From: CATQGW01 sp965242565
GTDB lineage: Bacteria > Chloroflexota > Dehalococcoidia > Bin125
Assembly (NCBI GenBank): GCA_965242565.1
Contig: OZ251457.1
Span: forward strand, 3,038,001-3,102,000
Reading direction: 5' to 3'
Length of the DNA: 64,000 nucleotides
The notes under the pieces are model-generated. The model ran no database searches and was not told where the DNA came from. It worked only from the letters and a program-made list of their open reading frames with translations. Below, piece by piece: positions 9,499 through 18,250 of this stretch. The position numbers were made by a program, and so were the translations under genes. The first letter of the stretch is position 1, and each line of letters starts with the position of its first letter.

Positions 9499-9909
9499 AT
9501 GACTGAGCGCAGCGATCGCATGGCGCGGGTCAATGATCTGCTGCGCGACACCGTGGCGGAAGTGGTGGCGGGCGAGCTGAAGGATCCACGGCTCGATCTG
9601 CCGCTGCTGAGCGTGACGGAGGTGCGCGCCAGCCGCGATCTGCGCCGCGCGCGCGCGCTGGTCTCGGTGATGCCCGTGCCCACTGATTCGGCCGAGGCGC
9701 AGGCCGCCGCGCTGCAGGACGCGCTGACGGCGCTGCGCAGCGCCGAGCCGTTTGTCCACCGCATGCTGCGCAGGAAGCTGCATATGAAGCGCATCCCGCT
9801 GATTGAGTTCCAGCGCGACGACCGCATCGCGCTCTCGGCCGAGGTCAACGCGCGGCTGCGCGATCTGGCCGGCGCGGAGACGGTCGATGAGCAGGCGGCG
9901 TCAACGTGA
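9499..9909 (+). CDS. rbfA: Ribosome-binding factor A
   Basis: RbfA is a KH-fold protein that binds the immature 30S subunit and assists 16S rRNA 5'-end maturation. The 136-residue product opens MTERSDRMARVNDLLRDTVAEVV and has DPRLDLPLLSVTEVRASRDLR and a late HMKRIPLIEFQRD block, in family order and length. Its stop codon overlaps the truB GTG start (GTGA at 9906-9909). Position between infB and truB is the conserved arrangement. Confidence 0.92.
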   Translation: MTERSDRMARVNDLLRDTVAEVVAGELKDPRLDLPLLSVTEVRASRDLRRARALVSVMPVPTDSAEAQAAALQDALTALRSAEPFVHRMLRRKLHMKRIPLIEFQRDDRIALSAEVNARLRDLAGAETVDEQAAST

Positions 9910-10901
9910 GCGACGGCCAGACGGACGGCCAGGACACCGGGGAGGCTGGGGAGGGCCGACGCTCAGGGCGGCGGCGCGGTGGACGCCGGCGGCGCAAGCG
10001 CGGCCCCGAGCATCCCGGCGCGGTGTTTCTGGTCGACAAGCCGAGCGGACCAACCTCGCACGACATCGTGCGCGACATCCGCCGCTGGACCAATGTGCGC
10101 CGCGTGGGTCACGGCGGCACGCTGGACCCGCTGGCAACGGGCCTACTGCCGATCTTCGTCGGCGTGGCGACGCGGCTGAACGAATACCTCGGTACCTATG
10201 CCAAATCCTACGAGGCGACGGTGCTGCTGGGCGCGGCGACGGATACCGACGACAGCGAGGGCGAAATCATCTCCACCGCAGAGGTACCGGCGCTGACGGA
10301 GGCGGAGATTGAGACTGAGCTGGCCAGGTTCCGCGGGGCAATTGAGCAGACGCCGCCGCTGTTCAGCGCGGTGAAGGTGGGCGGGGTGGCGGCGCATCGC
10401 GCCGCGCGGGCCGGGCAGCCGCTGGAGATCGAGCCGCGCACTGTGACGATCCACGAACTCGATCTGCTCGAACTCGAGCTGCCGCGGCTGCGGCTTGCAA
10501 TGCGGGTCAGCACCGGCACCTACGTGCGCGCGGTAGCGCGTGACCTGGGCGCGGCGCTCGGCTGCGGCGCGCACGTGACGGAGATGCGCCGCACGCAGAT
10601 CGGCGATCTGAGCGCGGCGGATGCGCATCCGCCGGAGGCGCTCGAGGCCGCCGCGCAACAAGAGCGCGTCTGGGAGCTGTCGGATTCTCCGGCGCGGCTG
10701 TTCGGCGACTGGCCCGCATTCACGCTCAGCGGTGAGCAGCTCAACCGCATCCGCCAGGGCCAGCCCATCCGCACCCGCCCCGCCGAGGGCAAGCGCCACG
10801 CGCTGGCGCTCAGCGAGGCTGGTTCAGTGATCGCCGTGCTGCGCAGCGATCCCATCGCCCCCGGCCGCTGGGAGCCCGAAAAGGTCCTCCAGCCGTCCTG
10901 A
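9906..10901 (+). CDS. truB: tRNA pseudouridine(55) synthase
   Basis: TruB makes pseudouridine 55 in the T-loop of tRNAs. The 331-residue protein has FLVDKPSGPTSHDIVRDIR followed by the catalytic block VGHGGTLDPLATGLL, with the catalytic Asp at position 74. The C-terminal part carries the TruB C-terminal domain (FTLSGEQLNRIRQGQPI). An unusual basic, Arg/Gly-rich N-terminal extension of about 36 residues precedes the core; the GTG at 9906 is chosen because it overlaps the rbfA stop. It is the last gene of the nusA cluster. Confidence 0.95.
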   Translation: MSDGQTDGQDTGEAGEGRRSGRRRGGRRRRKRGPEHPGAVFLVDKPSGPTSHDIVRDIRRWTNVRRVGHGGTLDPLATGLLPIFVGVATRLNEYLGTYAKSYEATVLLGAATDTDDSEGEIISTAEVPALTEAEIETELARFRGAIEQTPPLFSAVKVGGVAAHRAARAGQPLEIEPRTVTIHELDLLELELPRLRLAMRVSTGTYVRAVARDLGAALGCGAHVTEMRRTQIGDLSAADAHPPEALEAAAQQERVWELSDSPARLFGDWPAFTLSGEQLNRIRQGQPIRTRPAEGKRHALALSEAGSVIAVLRSDPIAPGRWEPEKVLQPS

Positions 10902-10916
10902 CGCCCCGCCGGCCGC

Positions 10917-11195
10917 TCAGTCCGCCGCCGCCTCCGTGGAGACGGCTGGCGGGGAAAGCTCGTCCAGCGTTTCCCGCGCCAAGTCGTCGAACTCAGACCT
11001 TGATCGCCAGCCGCTGAACGCTTCGTCGCCGATCAGCGCAATGCGCCAGAGCTGCCCCCGCAGATCGTCGTCAATCTCGTCGTCCAGCGCGTACTGCGCC
11101 TCGAAATCGAGCACATCGCTGATCGTGGCTCGCTGCTCAAGGTAGGCTCGCAGGCAGTCAGCGAACTCGCTGCGAATTTGGTCGTCGCGTCTCAC
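10917..11195 (-). CDS. Small acidic hypothetical protein
   Basis: The 92-residue frame from GTG 11195 reads VRRDDQIRSEFADCL, then LEQRATISDVLDFEAQYALDDEIDDDL and a final LARETLDELSPP. The frame stays open further upstream to 11432, but that part looks less protein-like and overlaps a better frame on the other strand, so the shorter form is preferred. It is rich in Asp/Glu and predicted helical. Its start lies 12 bp from that of a divergent small gene at 11208. No function is assigned. Confidence 0.5.
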   Translation of the reverse strand: MRRDDQIRSEFADCLRAYLEQRATISDVLDFEAQYALDDEIDDDLRGQLWRIALIGDEAFSGWRSRSEFDDLARETLDELSPPAVSTEAAAD

Positions 11196-11207
11196 AGGAT
11201 GCCCGCC

Positions 11208-11702
11208 ATGTCCAGCGTCAGAGTGCATGAGTACGAACTCGTCGATCTCTTTGAAGCCTACCAACTGTTCGAGCGGGTGGCGTCCGGCGAACTTGTGGAA
11301 GTGCCTGAACGCAAGACGCGCGGCCCGGCCTATCGGTGCAGCTTCGGCGGGGAGTCGTACTACACCTGGATTGGTGAGCGCTCGGGTGCGCGGATTGGGC
11401 GGGTGCATTACGTCAGCTGCGGGTTCGGTCACATCACCGGCGTCTGGCCGTCCGCGCTGAACACTGTATCGGCGGGGCCATCAGCGCCGGCCTGCGGACT
11501 GGTAGTTGGGCGTGCGCTTAGCCTGCCTGGGTTGAGAACACGAAGGCCACCGACTCTTGCTCGGCTCGCACCGAATAGGTCGCGCCCGCCGGCAGCAGCA
11601 CGCCCTCGCCCTTCGCCAGCAGCGCGTCGTCGTCCACCACGCCGATCCGCATTGCGCCCTCGACCACGATCAGCGCGGAGGCCGAATCGACCGAGCGGTT
11701 GA
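11208..11702 (+). CDS. Hypothetical protein; 3' half probably spurious read-through
   Basis: From ATG 11208 (AGGA 8 bp upstream) the frame reads MSSVRVHEYELVDLFEAYQ, then GELVEVPERKTRGPAYRCSFGGESYYTWI and RIGRVHYVSCGFGHITG. This looks like genuine protein to about 11460. Beyond that the frame becomes Arg/Pro-rich and runs antisense through the cupin gene on the minus strand, so the true end may have been lost by a frameshift or truncation near 11460-11515. It is divergent from the small acidic gene at 10917-11195. Family and role are unknown. Confidence 0.4.
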   Translation: MSSVRVHEYELVDLFEAYQLFERVASGELVEVPERKTRGPAYRCSFGGESYYTWIGERSGARIGRVHYVSCGFGHITGVWPSALNTVSAGPSAPACGLVVGRALSLPGLRTRRPPTLARLAPNRSRPPAAARPRPSPAARRRPPRRSALRPRPRSARRPNRPSG

Positions 11703-11808
11703 GCAGCGTGCGCCCTTCGGGCAGGCGAATGCCTTCGGCGTTGAGCCGCGCTTCGGACTGCGGGTCCGCGTGGGGAATCGCCTCGGCGCGGATCCGCTGC
11801 AACGGCAC
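11518..11808 (-). CDS. Small cupin-domain protein
   Basis: A 96-residue single cupin. GAMRIGVVDDDALLAKGEGVLLPAGATYSV matches the second half of a cupin beta-barrel (a G..hhlPAG..h motif), ending AFVFSTQAG. The metal-binding His residues of many cupins are not evident. It starts 5 bp after the acpP stop on the same strand, so the two are probably co-transcribed at the end of the fab operon. Role unknown; it could bind a small ligand or act in regulation. Confidence 0.7.
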   Translation of the reverse strand: MPLQRIRAEAIPHADPQSEARLNAEGIRLPEGRTLLNRSVDSASALIVVEGAMRIGVVDDDALLAKGEGVLLPAGATYSVRAEQESVAFVFSTQAG

Positions 11809-11813
11809 GGCGC

Positions 11814-12068
11814 TCAGCTGACCCCGTGCGCCGCCAGATAATCCAGCAGCTCCTGCACCGTCCGAATCTCCGCCGCATCCTCTTCCGGGATTTCCAGCGG
11901 ATTGTCGTCGGTCGAAAACTCTTCCTCGATCGCGATCGTCAGATCGACGATGTCGAGCGAATCCGCGTCGAGATCGTCGATCAGGTGGGCGTCGCTGGTC
12001 ACCTTTTCCAGCGGCTGGCGCAGCTGGTCGGCGATCATTTGCTGGACGCGATTCTGCACGGTGCTCAT
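11814..12068 (-). CDS. acpP: Acyl carrier protein
   Basis: An 84-residue acidic four-helix carrier protein. The phosphopantetheine attachment site is the Ser in LDADSLDIVDL, the canonical DSLD signature. It carries growing acyl chains for fatty-acid synthesis on the 4'-phosphopantetheine arm. It lies 53 bp downstream of the second fabF in the same direction, as in many fab operons. Confidence 0.96.
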   Translation of the reverse strand: MSTVQNRVQQMIADQLRQPLEKVTSDAHLIDDLDADSLDIVDLTIAIEEEFSTDDNPLEIPEEDAAEIRTVQELLDYLAAHGVS

Positions 12069-12121
12069 CAGCGCTCTCCCCGTTGCTGCCCCGCGGTCAG
12101 TTCAACCGCCTGAGGGAGAGG

Positions 12122-13384
12122 CTACTCACTGAAGCGGGAGAGCGCGACAACGCCGTTCTGGCCGCCGAAGCCGAAGCCGTTGACGAGGGCGGCGCGCAGC
12201 TCGGCGGGGCGCGACCGCTGCGGCACATAATCGAGATCGCAATCGTCGTCGCCGTGCTCGTGGTTGATCGTGGGCGGCAGCACGCCGTGGTAGAGGGCGA
12301 GCGCGGCGGCGGCGGCGGAGAGCGCGCCGGCGGCGCCCATCAGGTGGCCGGTCATGCTCTTGGGGGAGCTGACGGCGAGGCGCTGGGCGTGCTCGCCGAA
12401 GACATCGTGGATCGCTCGCGTTTCGATCGCGTCGTTGAGGGCGGTGCCGGTGCCGTGTGCGCAGATGTAGTCGATCTCGCTCGGTTCGAGGCCCGAGTTG
12501 CGCAGCGCGGCGCGCATCGCGCGGGCGGCGCCCTCGCCCTGCGGATCCGGCGCGGTGATGTGGAAGGCGTCGGCGGTGCGCCCGCCGCCGAGCACCTCAG
12601 CGTAGATGCGCGCCCCGCGCGTCTGCGCCTGATCCAGCGTTTCGAGGATGCAGACGACGGCACCCTCGCCGAAGACGAAGCCGTCGCGGTCGCGGTCGAA
12701 GGGACGGGAGGCGCGGGTGGGGTCGTCGTTGCGACGGGAGAGGGCGTGCATGTTGGCCAGCCCCGCGATCCCCAGCGGGGAGACGTTGGACTCCGTGCCG
12801 CCGGCCAGCGCCAGCTCCGCTTCGCCGCTGAGCAGCAGCTGGCGGCCGTCGATGAAGGCGTAGATGCTGCTCGCGCAGGCCGCCAGCGAGGTGATCGTCG
12901 GTCCGCGCAGCCCCAGCTCGATCGAGACCTGGCAGGAGGCCATATTGCCGGCCATCATCGGCACGAACAGCGCCGAGACGCGGCCCGGCCCACGGTCGTT
13001 GAGCACGCCCGACTGGTCGGCGATCGTGGTCACGCCGCCGCCGCCGGTGTTGACGACGGTGGCGATCCGCTCCGGATCGCGCTCTTCGAGATCCAGCCCC
13101 GCGTCGGTGACGGCGAGTCGGGCGGCCGCGACGCCGAGCTGACTGAAGCGCGCCATCCGGCGCGCCGCCTTGGCATCCATAAAGTCGGTCGGATCGAATT
13201 CCGGAATGTCCGCCGCGATCTGCACTTTCAGATCGGCTTCTACCAGCTCGGGCACTCGCCGCACGCCCGAGCGTCCCTCGCGCAGCGAATCCCAGAAAGC
13301 GTCCACGCCGATCCCGATCGGCGTGACCGGCCCGATGCCGGTGATCACGATCCGCTGGTTTGCGGGCGTCACGTCGGCGCTCAT
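12122..13384 (-). CDS. fabF: Beta-ketoacyl-ACP synthase II, second tandem copy
   Basis: A 420-residue thiolase-fold condensing enzyme that extends acyl-ACP with malonyl-ACP. It opens with VITGIGPVTPIGIGVDAFW. The catalytic triad is visible: Cys in SLAACASSIYAF, His in CAHGTGTALNDAIE, and His in SPKSMTGHLMGAAGAL. It overlaps the preceding fabF by 4 bp (ATGA), so the two are translationally coupled. The active-site Cys context (AACASS) differs from the sister copy (SACATG), which suggests different chain-length or substrate preference. Confidence 0.93.
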   Translation of the reverse strand: MSADVTPANQRIVITGIGPVTPIGIGVDAFWDSLREGRSGVRRVPELVEADLKVQIAADIPEFDPTDFMDAKAARRMARFSQLGVAAARLAVTDAGLDLEERDPERIATVVNTGGGGVTTIADQSGVLNDRGPGRVSALFVPMMAGNMASCQVSIELGLRGPTITSLAACASSIYAFIDGRQLLLSGEAELALAGGTESNVSPLGIAGLANMHALSRRNDDPTRASRPFDRDRDGFVFGEGAVVCILETLDQAQTRGARIYAEVLGGGRTADAFHITAPDPQGEGAARAMRAALRNSGLEPSEIDYICAHGTGTALNDAIETRAIHDVFGEHAQRLAVSSPKSMTGHLMGAAGALSAAAAALALYHGVLPPTINHEHGDDDCDLDYVPQRSRPAELRAALVNGFGFGGQNGVVALSRFSE

Positions 13385-14628
13385 TCGCGGTAGCGCTTGA
13401 GCAGCACGGCGGCGTTGTGCCCGCCCAGACCGACCGAGACCGACAGCGCCGCCTCCAGATCCAGTTCGCGCGCCTCATTGGGGATGCAGTCGAGGTCGCA
13501 GTCGGGGTCGGGTGTTTCATAGTTGAGTGTGGGCGGCGCGACGCCGCGGTCCAGGGCGAGCGCGCAGACGATCACCTCCAGCGCGCCGCTGGCGCCCATC
13601 ATGTGGCCGGTGGCGGGCTTGATTGAGGAGATCGCGAGGTCGTCGGCGTGCGCGCCGAAGAGGCGCTTGATCGCTGTCGTTTCGACCTGGTCGCCCAGCT
13701 TCGTCGCCGTGCCGTGGGTGCTGATGTAGCCGACCTCGGCGGGGTTGATGCCGGACTGATTGAGGGCCTGCTCAACGGAGACGATCAGACCGAGGCCGTC
13801 GCCGTCGGGCTGGGCCATGTCGTGCGCGTCGTTGGCGCTGCCGCCGCCGATCACCTCGGCGTAGATGTGCGCGCCGCGCGCGCGGGCGTGCTCCAGATCC
13901 TCGATCACCAGCGCGGCCGCGCCCTCGCCGGGCACGAAGCCGTTGCGGTGCAGGTCGTAGGGGCGGCAGGAGGCGGCGAGCGGCTCGTCGGGCGTGGCCA
14001 GCACCCCCATCCGCTCAAAGCAGGCGTGGAAGAGCGGCAGAATGATCGCCTCGGAGCCGCCGACGATCAGCGCGTCGGCGCGCCCCGCGCCGATGTGCAG
14101 CATCCCGTCGGCCACTGCGTTGGCGCCCGTCGCGCAGGCCGAGGTGGGCGAGTAGTTGGGCCCGGCCGCGCCGGTCGCGATCGAGATATGCCCGCTCGCC
14201 GCGTCGGCGATCAGATTGGGCATGGCGAAGGGCGAGACGCGGCGCGGGCCGCGTTCCTGGAGCACCTGCTCCCAGTGAATCACCAGCTCCATGCCGCCGC
14301 CGCCGCTGCCGAAGATCACTCCCACCCGATCGCGGTTGTCCTCCGTGATCTCCAGCCTCGAGTCGGTCAGCGCTTCCAGCGACGACGCGAGCCCGTATTG
14401 CACGTTGCGATCGGCGTGGCGCAGCGCCTTGTCGTTGGGCAGCGCGGCGTCCGGATCGAAGCCGCGTACCTCGGCGGCCAGCGGGATGCGGAGCCCGGCC
14501 GCATCGGGGTCGAAACGCTCGATGCGCCCGACTCCGCTCTCGCCGCCGATCAGCGCGTCCCAGGCGTCGGGAACGGTGCTGCCGACGGGCGTGACCGCCC
14601 CCAGCCCGGTGATCACGGTGCGCCGCAT
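13381..14628 (-). CDS. fabF: Beta-ketoacyl-ACP synthase II, first tandem copy
   Basis: A 415-residue condensing enzyme starting MRRTVITGLGAVTPVGSTV at 14628; the frame is open further upstream, but that part overlaps fabD and is not protein-like. Catalytic residues: Cys in SPTSACATGANAVADGM, His in STHGTATKLGDQVE, and His in SSIKPATGHMMGASGAL. It belongs to the same family as the next gene and the two are arranged head to tail, downstream of fabD (31-bp gap). Both copies keep the Cys-His-His triad, so neither looks like an inactive chain-length factor. Confidence 0.93.
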   Translation of the reverse strand: MRRTVITGLGAVTPVGSTVPDAWDALIGGESGVGRIERFDPDAAGLRIPLAAEVRGFDPDAALPNDKALRHADRNVQYGLASSLEALTDSRLEITEDNRDRVGVIFGSGGGGMELVIHWEQVLQERGPRRVSPFAMPNLIADAASGHISIATGAAGPNYSPTSACATGANAVADGMLHIGAGRADALIVGGSEAIILPLFHACFERMGVLATPDEPLAASCRPYDLHRNGFVPGEGAAALVIEDLEHARARGAHIYAEVIGGGSANDAHDMAQPDGDGLGLIVSVEQALNQSGINPAEVGYISTHGTATKLGDQVETTAIKRLFGAHADDLAISSIKPATGHMMGASGALEVIVCALALDRGVAPPTLNYETPDPDCDLDCIPNEARELDLEAALSVSVGLGGHNAAVLLKRYRE

Positions 14629-14659
14629 CAGACCGACTCCCGAGCGCTGCCCGTCCCGA

Positions 14660-15700
14660 TCACCTGGGTATCCCCTCGCTCTTGTCGGGGTAGTCGCGCG
14701 CGCCCAGGCCCGCGTCGTCGTCGGAGAGCGGGAACGTCCAGGAGGTGCGTGAGATACGACGGACGAGCTTGGAGAGAACATCGCCCGGCCCGGCCTCCAC
14801 GAACAGCGTGGAGCCCTGCGCGGCCATCGTCTTCACCGCCGCCTGCCACTGCACCGGCGCGGTCAGCGCGTCGGACAGCTCATGCACGAGCTGATCACGG
14901 TTGTGCATCAGCCCGCCGCTGATGTTGCTGACCACCGGCACGACAGGATCCCGCCACTTGATGGCATGCACCGCGCCGCGGAATTGGCCTTGCGCGTCGG
15001 CCATCAGCGGCGAGTGGGAGGCGATTGAGATCGGCAGCCGCACGACGCGGCGCGCGCCGTGATCCTCGGCCATCCGCATCAGCCGCCGCAGCGGCGCGTC
15101 GTCGCCGGAGACGACGGTTTGGCCGGGACAGTTGTCGTTGGCCACGACGATGGTGCCGTCGTTGGCCGCCTCGCCGACCAGCGAGCGCAGCACGCGGTCG
15201 CGTAGGCCGATGATCGAGGCCATCCCGCCGGGGCGGCGCAGGTTGGCCTCGCGCATCAGCTCGCCGCGCCGCTTGACCAGCTCCAGCGCGTCGTCGAAGC
15301 CGACCGAGCCGGCTGAGAACATCGCGGTGATCTGGCCCATGCTGTGACCGGAGACGACGGTCGGCGAGAGCCGCCGCCCGGCTGCGCTCCACTTGTCGCG
15401 CAGCGCTTCGAGCCAGGCCACGCTGGCCACGAAGATGGCGGGCTGGGAGTGGGCGGTCTCGTTGAGATCCTCGGCGGGGCCGCGCTCGATCAGCTCCAGC
15501 AGGTCGTAATCGAGCAGGTGATTGGCGCGCTCGAACCAGTGCTCCGCAGCCGGATAGACATCGAGCACCTTGCCGGCCATCCCGACCGACTGCGAGCCCT
15601 GTCCGGGGAAGACGAGCGCGTAGGCGTCGTCCTCCGCGGTCGCGCCTTCTGCGATGTCCGACGGGGGCGGAGGGTGGTCAGCTGCCTGGTGGTCGTCCAT
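14660..15700 (-). CDS. fabD: Malonyl-CoA:ACP transacylase
   Basis: A 346-residue acyltransferase that loads malonyl groups from CoA onto ACP. Key motifs are VFPGQGSQSVGMAG near the N-terminus, the nucleophile elbow VSGHSMGQI (catalytic Ser), and the catalytic His in ISIASHSPLM. The ATG at 15700 follows CGGAG; an upstream GTG-type extension to 15721 is less likely. The N-terminus has a roughly 35-residue Pro/Asp-rich extension before the domain. It leads the fabD-fabF-fabF-acpP-cupin run. A TACAAT hexamer at 15791-15796 may be its promoter. Confidence 0.93.
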   Translation of the reverse strand: MDDHQAADHPPPPSDIAEGATAEDDAYALVFPGQGSQSVGMAGKVLDVYPAAEHWFERANHLLDYDLLELIERGPAEDLNETAHSQPAIFVASVAWLEALRDKWSAAGRRLSPTVVSGHSMGQITAMFSAGSVGFDDALELVKRRGELMREANLRRPGGMASIIGLRDRVLRSLVGEAANDGTIVVANDNCPGQTVVSGDDAPLRRLMRMAEDHGARRVVRLPISIASHSPLMADAQGQFRGAVHAIKWRDPVVPVVSNISGGLMHNRDQLVHELSDALTAPVQWQAAVKTMAAQGSTLFVEAGPGDVLSKLVRRISRTSWTFPLSDDDAGLGARDYPDKSEGIPR

Positions 15701-15790
15701 GATCGCTCCGGGGCGCGGCACTGGCGCACGCCTTGCGCGTTTTGCGGGCGCACCCTGGTCGGGCGCGCGCCGTCACGCAGTGTCTCGCTG

Positions 15791-15796
15791 ATTGTA
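15791..15796 (-). promoter_or_regulatory. Possible -10 element (TACAAT) for the fabD operon
   Basis: Reading the minus strand, TACAAT lies about 90 bp upstream of the fabD start in an otherwise non-coding 216-bp gap between fabG and fabD. It is one base from the sigma-70 consensus TATAAT. No convincing -35 box was seen 17 bp further upstream, so this remains a candidate. Confidence 0.35.
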
Positions 15797-15916
15797 TCCG
15801 TATTCGGCGGGATTGAACGCGGTCTGTGGAGGGTGGGTTTTGTCGCGTCGGCAATTCACACGTTCACGGTGTGAGCGGCTGTCGGCGCGCGGTTGTGGTC
15901 GGGGGTGAGTTCTCGG

Positions 15917-16693
15917 TCAGGACATGACCATCCCGCCATCGACATGGATCACCTGGCCGGTGATGTAGCGGCCGCCCTCGCCAGCGAGGAAGGCGACCAG
16001 CGGCGCGACGTCGTCGGGGTCGCCGAGGCGCTCCAGCGGGACCTGGCTGAGCACCGCATCGATCTGCTCCTGGGTGAGGTCGGCGGTGATGTCGGTGCGG
16101 ATGAAGCCCGGCGCGACCAGATTGACGGTGATGCCGCGCGAGCCCAGTTCCTTGGCGAGCGAGCGGGTCATCCCGGCCAGCCCGGCCTTGGCGGCGGCGT
16201 AGTTGATCTGGCCCGGATTGCCCATCGTGCCGATCACCGAGCCGATCGTGATGATTCGCCCCCAGCGGGCGCGGATCATGCCCCGCAGGCAGGCGCGGGT
16301 GACGAGGAACGCACCGGTCAGATTGGTCGCCAGCACCGCCGACCAGTCGTCGTCCTTCATCCGCATCGCCAGCGTGTCGCGGGTGATGCCGGCGTTGTTG
16401 ACCAGAATCTCGGGGCGTCCCAGCTGCTGCCCAATGGCGTCCAGCATCTTCGCCACCGCGTCGGGGTCCGACACATCGGCGCGGATCGCCAGCGCGCGGC
16501 GCCCCAGCGCGGCGACCTCCGCCGCGACCGCCTCGGCGGCCGCCTCCGACTGCGCGTAGTTGACCGCGATATCGGCGCCGTTGCGCGCCAGCTCCAGCGC
16601 GATCTCGCGGCCGATGCCGCGCGAGGCGCCGGTCACCAGCGCGACGCGCCCCGCCAGCGGGGCAGTGGATTCGGGGTTGTTCCGGTCGCTCAC
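15917..16693 (-). CDS. fabG: 3-oxoacyl-ACP reductase
   Basis: A 258-residue short-chain dehydrogenase. The Rossmann motif VALVTGASRGIGREIA, the NNAG motif (ILVNNAGITRDTLAMRM) and the S-Y-K catalytic set (TIGSVIGTMGNPGQINYAAAKAG) fit FabG closely, including ITRD typical of the ketoacyl-ACP reductase. It reduces 3-oxoacyl-ACP with NADPH. The GTG at 16693 has GGAG 6 bp upstream and is chosen over an open but unconvincing extension to 16804. It precedes fabD by 216 bp on the same strand. Confidence 0.92.
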   Translation of the reverse strand: MSDRNNPESTAPLAGRVALVTGASRGIGREIALELARNGADIAVNYAQSEAAAEAVAAEVAALGRRALAIRADVSDPDAVAKMLDAIGQQLGRPEILVNNAGITRDTLAMRMKDDDWSAVLATNLTGAFLVTRACLRGMIRARWGRIITIGSVIGTMGNPGQINYAAAKAGLAGMTRSLAKELGSRGITVNLVAPGFIRTDITADLTQEQIDAVLSQVPLERLGDPDDVAPLVAFLAGEGGRYITGQVIHVDGGMVMS

Positions 16694-16909
16694 GAGGACT
16701 CCGGCGGCGGCGCAGCAGGGCCGCCCAACGGACCTGATCTTATCAGCACCCCTAGCCCGTCGTTCACATCGTTGTAACCTGTGCGCACGCGCGCAGCGGG
16801 ACACTGCCAGCTGCCGCCCGTCCGCGGGCGGCGAACCGGTCCCGGCGCGATGATCTGCAGCTGCACGGTGATGGCGCGAGCCATCGCGCCGTTGAAGAGG
16901 GGGAACTGC

Positions 16910-18250
16910 ATGCTCGACGGAGGCAACATCGCTTGGTTGTTGGTCTCAGCGGCGTTGGTGCTGCTGATGGTGGTGGGGCTCGCGTTCTTCTACAGCGGCC
17001 TGGTGCGGACCAAGAACGCCGCCTCAACGATCATGCAGTCGTTCATCATGATGGGCGTGGTCACGATCGTCTGGGTGCTCTGGGGCTACAGCCTGGCGTT
17101 CAGCGGCGACATCGGCGGCTTCATCGGCGACCTACAGAACTTCGGCCTGCGCGGCCTGGGGCCGGATGAGGATGGCAACTGGCCTTCCTCCGGCGGAGTG
17201 CCTGACATCATCTTCATGGGTTTCCAGATGATGTTCGCGATCATCACCCCGGCGCTGATCACCGGCGCGTTCGTCGAGCGCATCCGCTTCAGCGCGCTGA
17301 TCGTCTTCACCGTGGCCTGGGTCACGATCGTCTACGCGCCGCTGGCGCACTGGGTCTGGGCCGAGGGCGGCTGGCTGCTTGACTTGGGCGCGAAGGACTT
17401 CGCGGGCGGCGCCGTGGTCCACATCAACGCCGGTGCGGCGGCGCTGGCCGGCGCGATCTTCGTCGGACGCCGACGCGACAGCGTGGCAGAGACCGACCCG
17501 CACGACGTTTCCAAGGTTGTGCTCGGCGCGGGCCTGCTCTGGTTCGGCTGGTTCGGCTTCAACGCCGGCTCCGCGCTGGCGGCAGATGGCCTCGCGGCCA
17601 ACGCATTTGTGCAGACGCACATCTCGGCCGGCGCCGGCGCGGTGGCCTGGACCCTGCTCAGCTGGCGCTACACGGGGCACCCCTCGATCATCGGCGCCGC
17701 GACCGGCGCGGTCGCGGGGTTGGTGGCGATCACACCCGCGGCGGGATTCGTCGGCCTCTGGCCGGCGACCGACGGCTATCTCAACGCCGTGCCGGCGATC
17801 ATGATCGGCGCGGTGGCCAGCGTGGCCGGCTTCTACGCCGTGCGGCTGCTGCACAACTGGGGGCATCTCGACGACACGCTGGATGTCTTCGCCGTCCACG
17901 GCGTGGGCGGCATCTGGGGCGCGCTGGCGACCGGCCTGTTCGCCGTGGCGGCGATCGGCGGTGTGAGCGGGGCGATCGAAGGCTCCTGGGACCTGTTCGG
18001 GAAGCAGATCGTCGGCGTGCTCGCCTCGTTCGCGTGGTCGCTGGTGCTGTCGATCGGTCTGTTCTGGCTGATCGGCAAGTTCATCCCGCTGCGGGTGGAG
18101 CCGCGCGAGGAGTTGATCGGTCTGGATCGGGCGGGTCACAACGAGCCCGCCTACCAGTTTGACGAGATCGGCGTCAGTTGGGCGGCGAGCTCGGAGGAGC
18201 ACGAAGAGCCGGTCGTCGGCTTCGAAGTTCTGCGCAGGAGGACGCGATAA
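16910..18250 (+). CDS. amtB: Ammonium transporter
   Basis: A 446-residue Amt/MEP/Rh family channel with about 11 membrane helices. It starts MLDGGNIAWLLVSAALVLLM at ATG 16910, with AGAGGGGG upstream. The pore twin-His pair is visible: GGAVVHINAG and DVFAVHGVGGIWG. The family signature includes FAGGAVVHINAGAAALAG. A cytoplasmic tail ends EVLRRRTR. Its stop overlaps the glnK start by one base (TAATG), typical of amtB-glnK operons in which the PII protein plugs the channel when ammonium is plentiful. Confidence 0.95.
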   Translation: MLDGGNIAWLLVSAALVLLMVVGLAFFYSGLVRTKNAASTIMQSFIMMGVVTIVWVLWGYSLAFSGDIGGFIGDLQNFGLRGLGPDEDGNWPSSGGVPDIIFMGFQMMFAIITPALITGAFVERIRFSALIVFTVAWVTIVYAPLAHWVWAEGGWLLDLGAKDFAGGAVVHINAGAAALAGAIFVGRRRDSVAETDPHDVSKVVLGAGLLWFGWFGFNAGSALAADGLAANAFVQTHISAGAGAVAWTLLSWRYTGHPSIIGAATGAVAGLVAITPAAGFVGLWPATDGYLNAVPAIMIGAVASVAGFYAVRLLHNWGHLDDTLDVFAVHGVGGIWGALATGLFAVAAIGGVSGAIEGSWDLFGKQIVGVLASFAWSLVLSIGLFWLIGKFIPLRVEPREELIGLDRAGHNEPAYQFDEIGVSWAASSEEHEEPVVGFEVLRRRTR

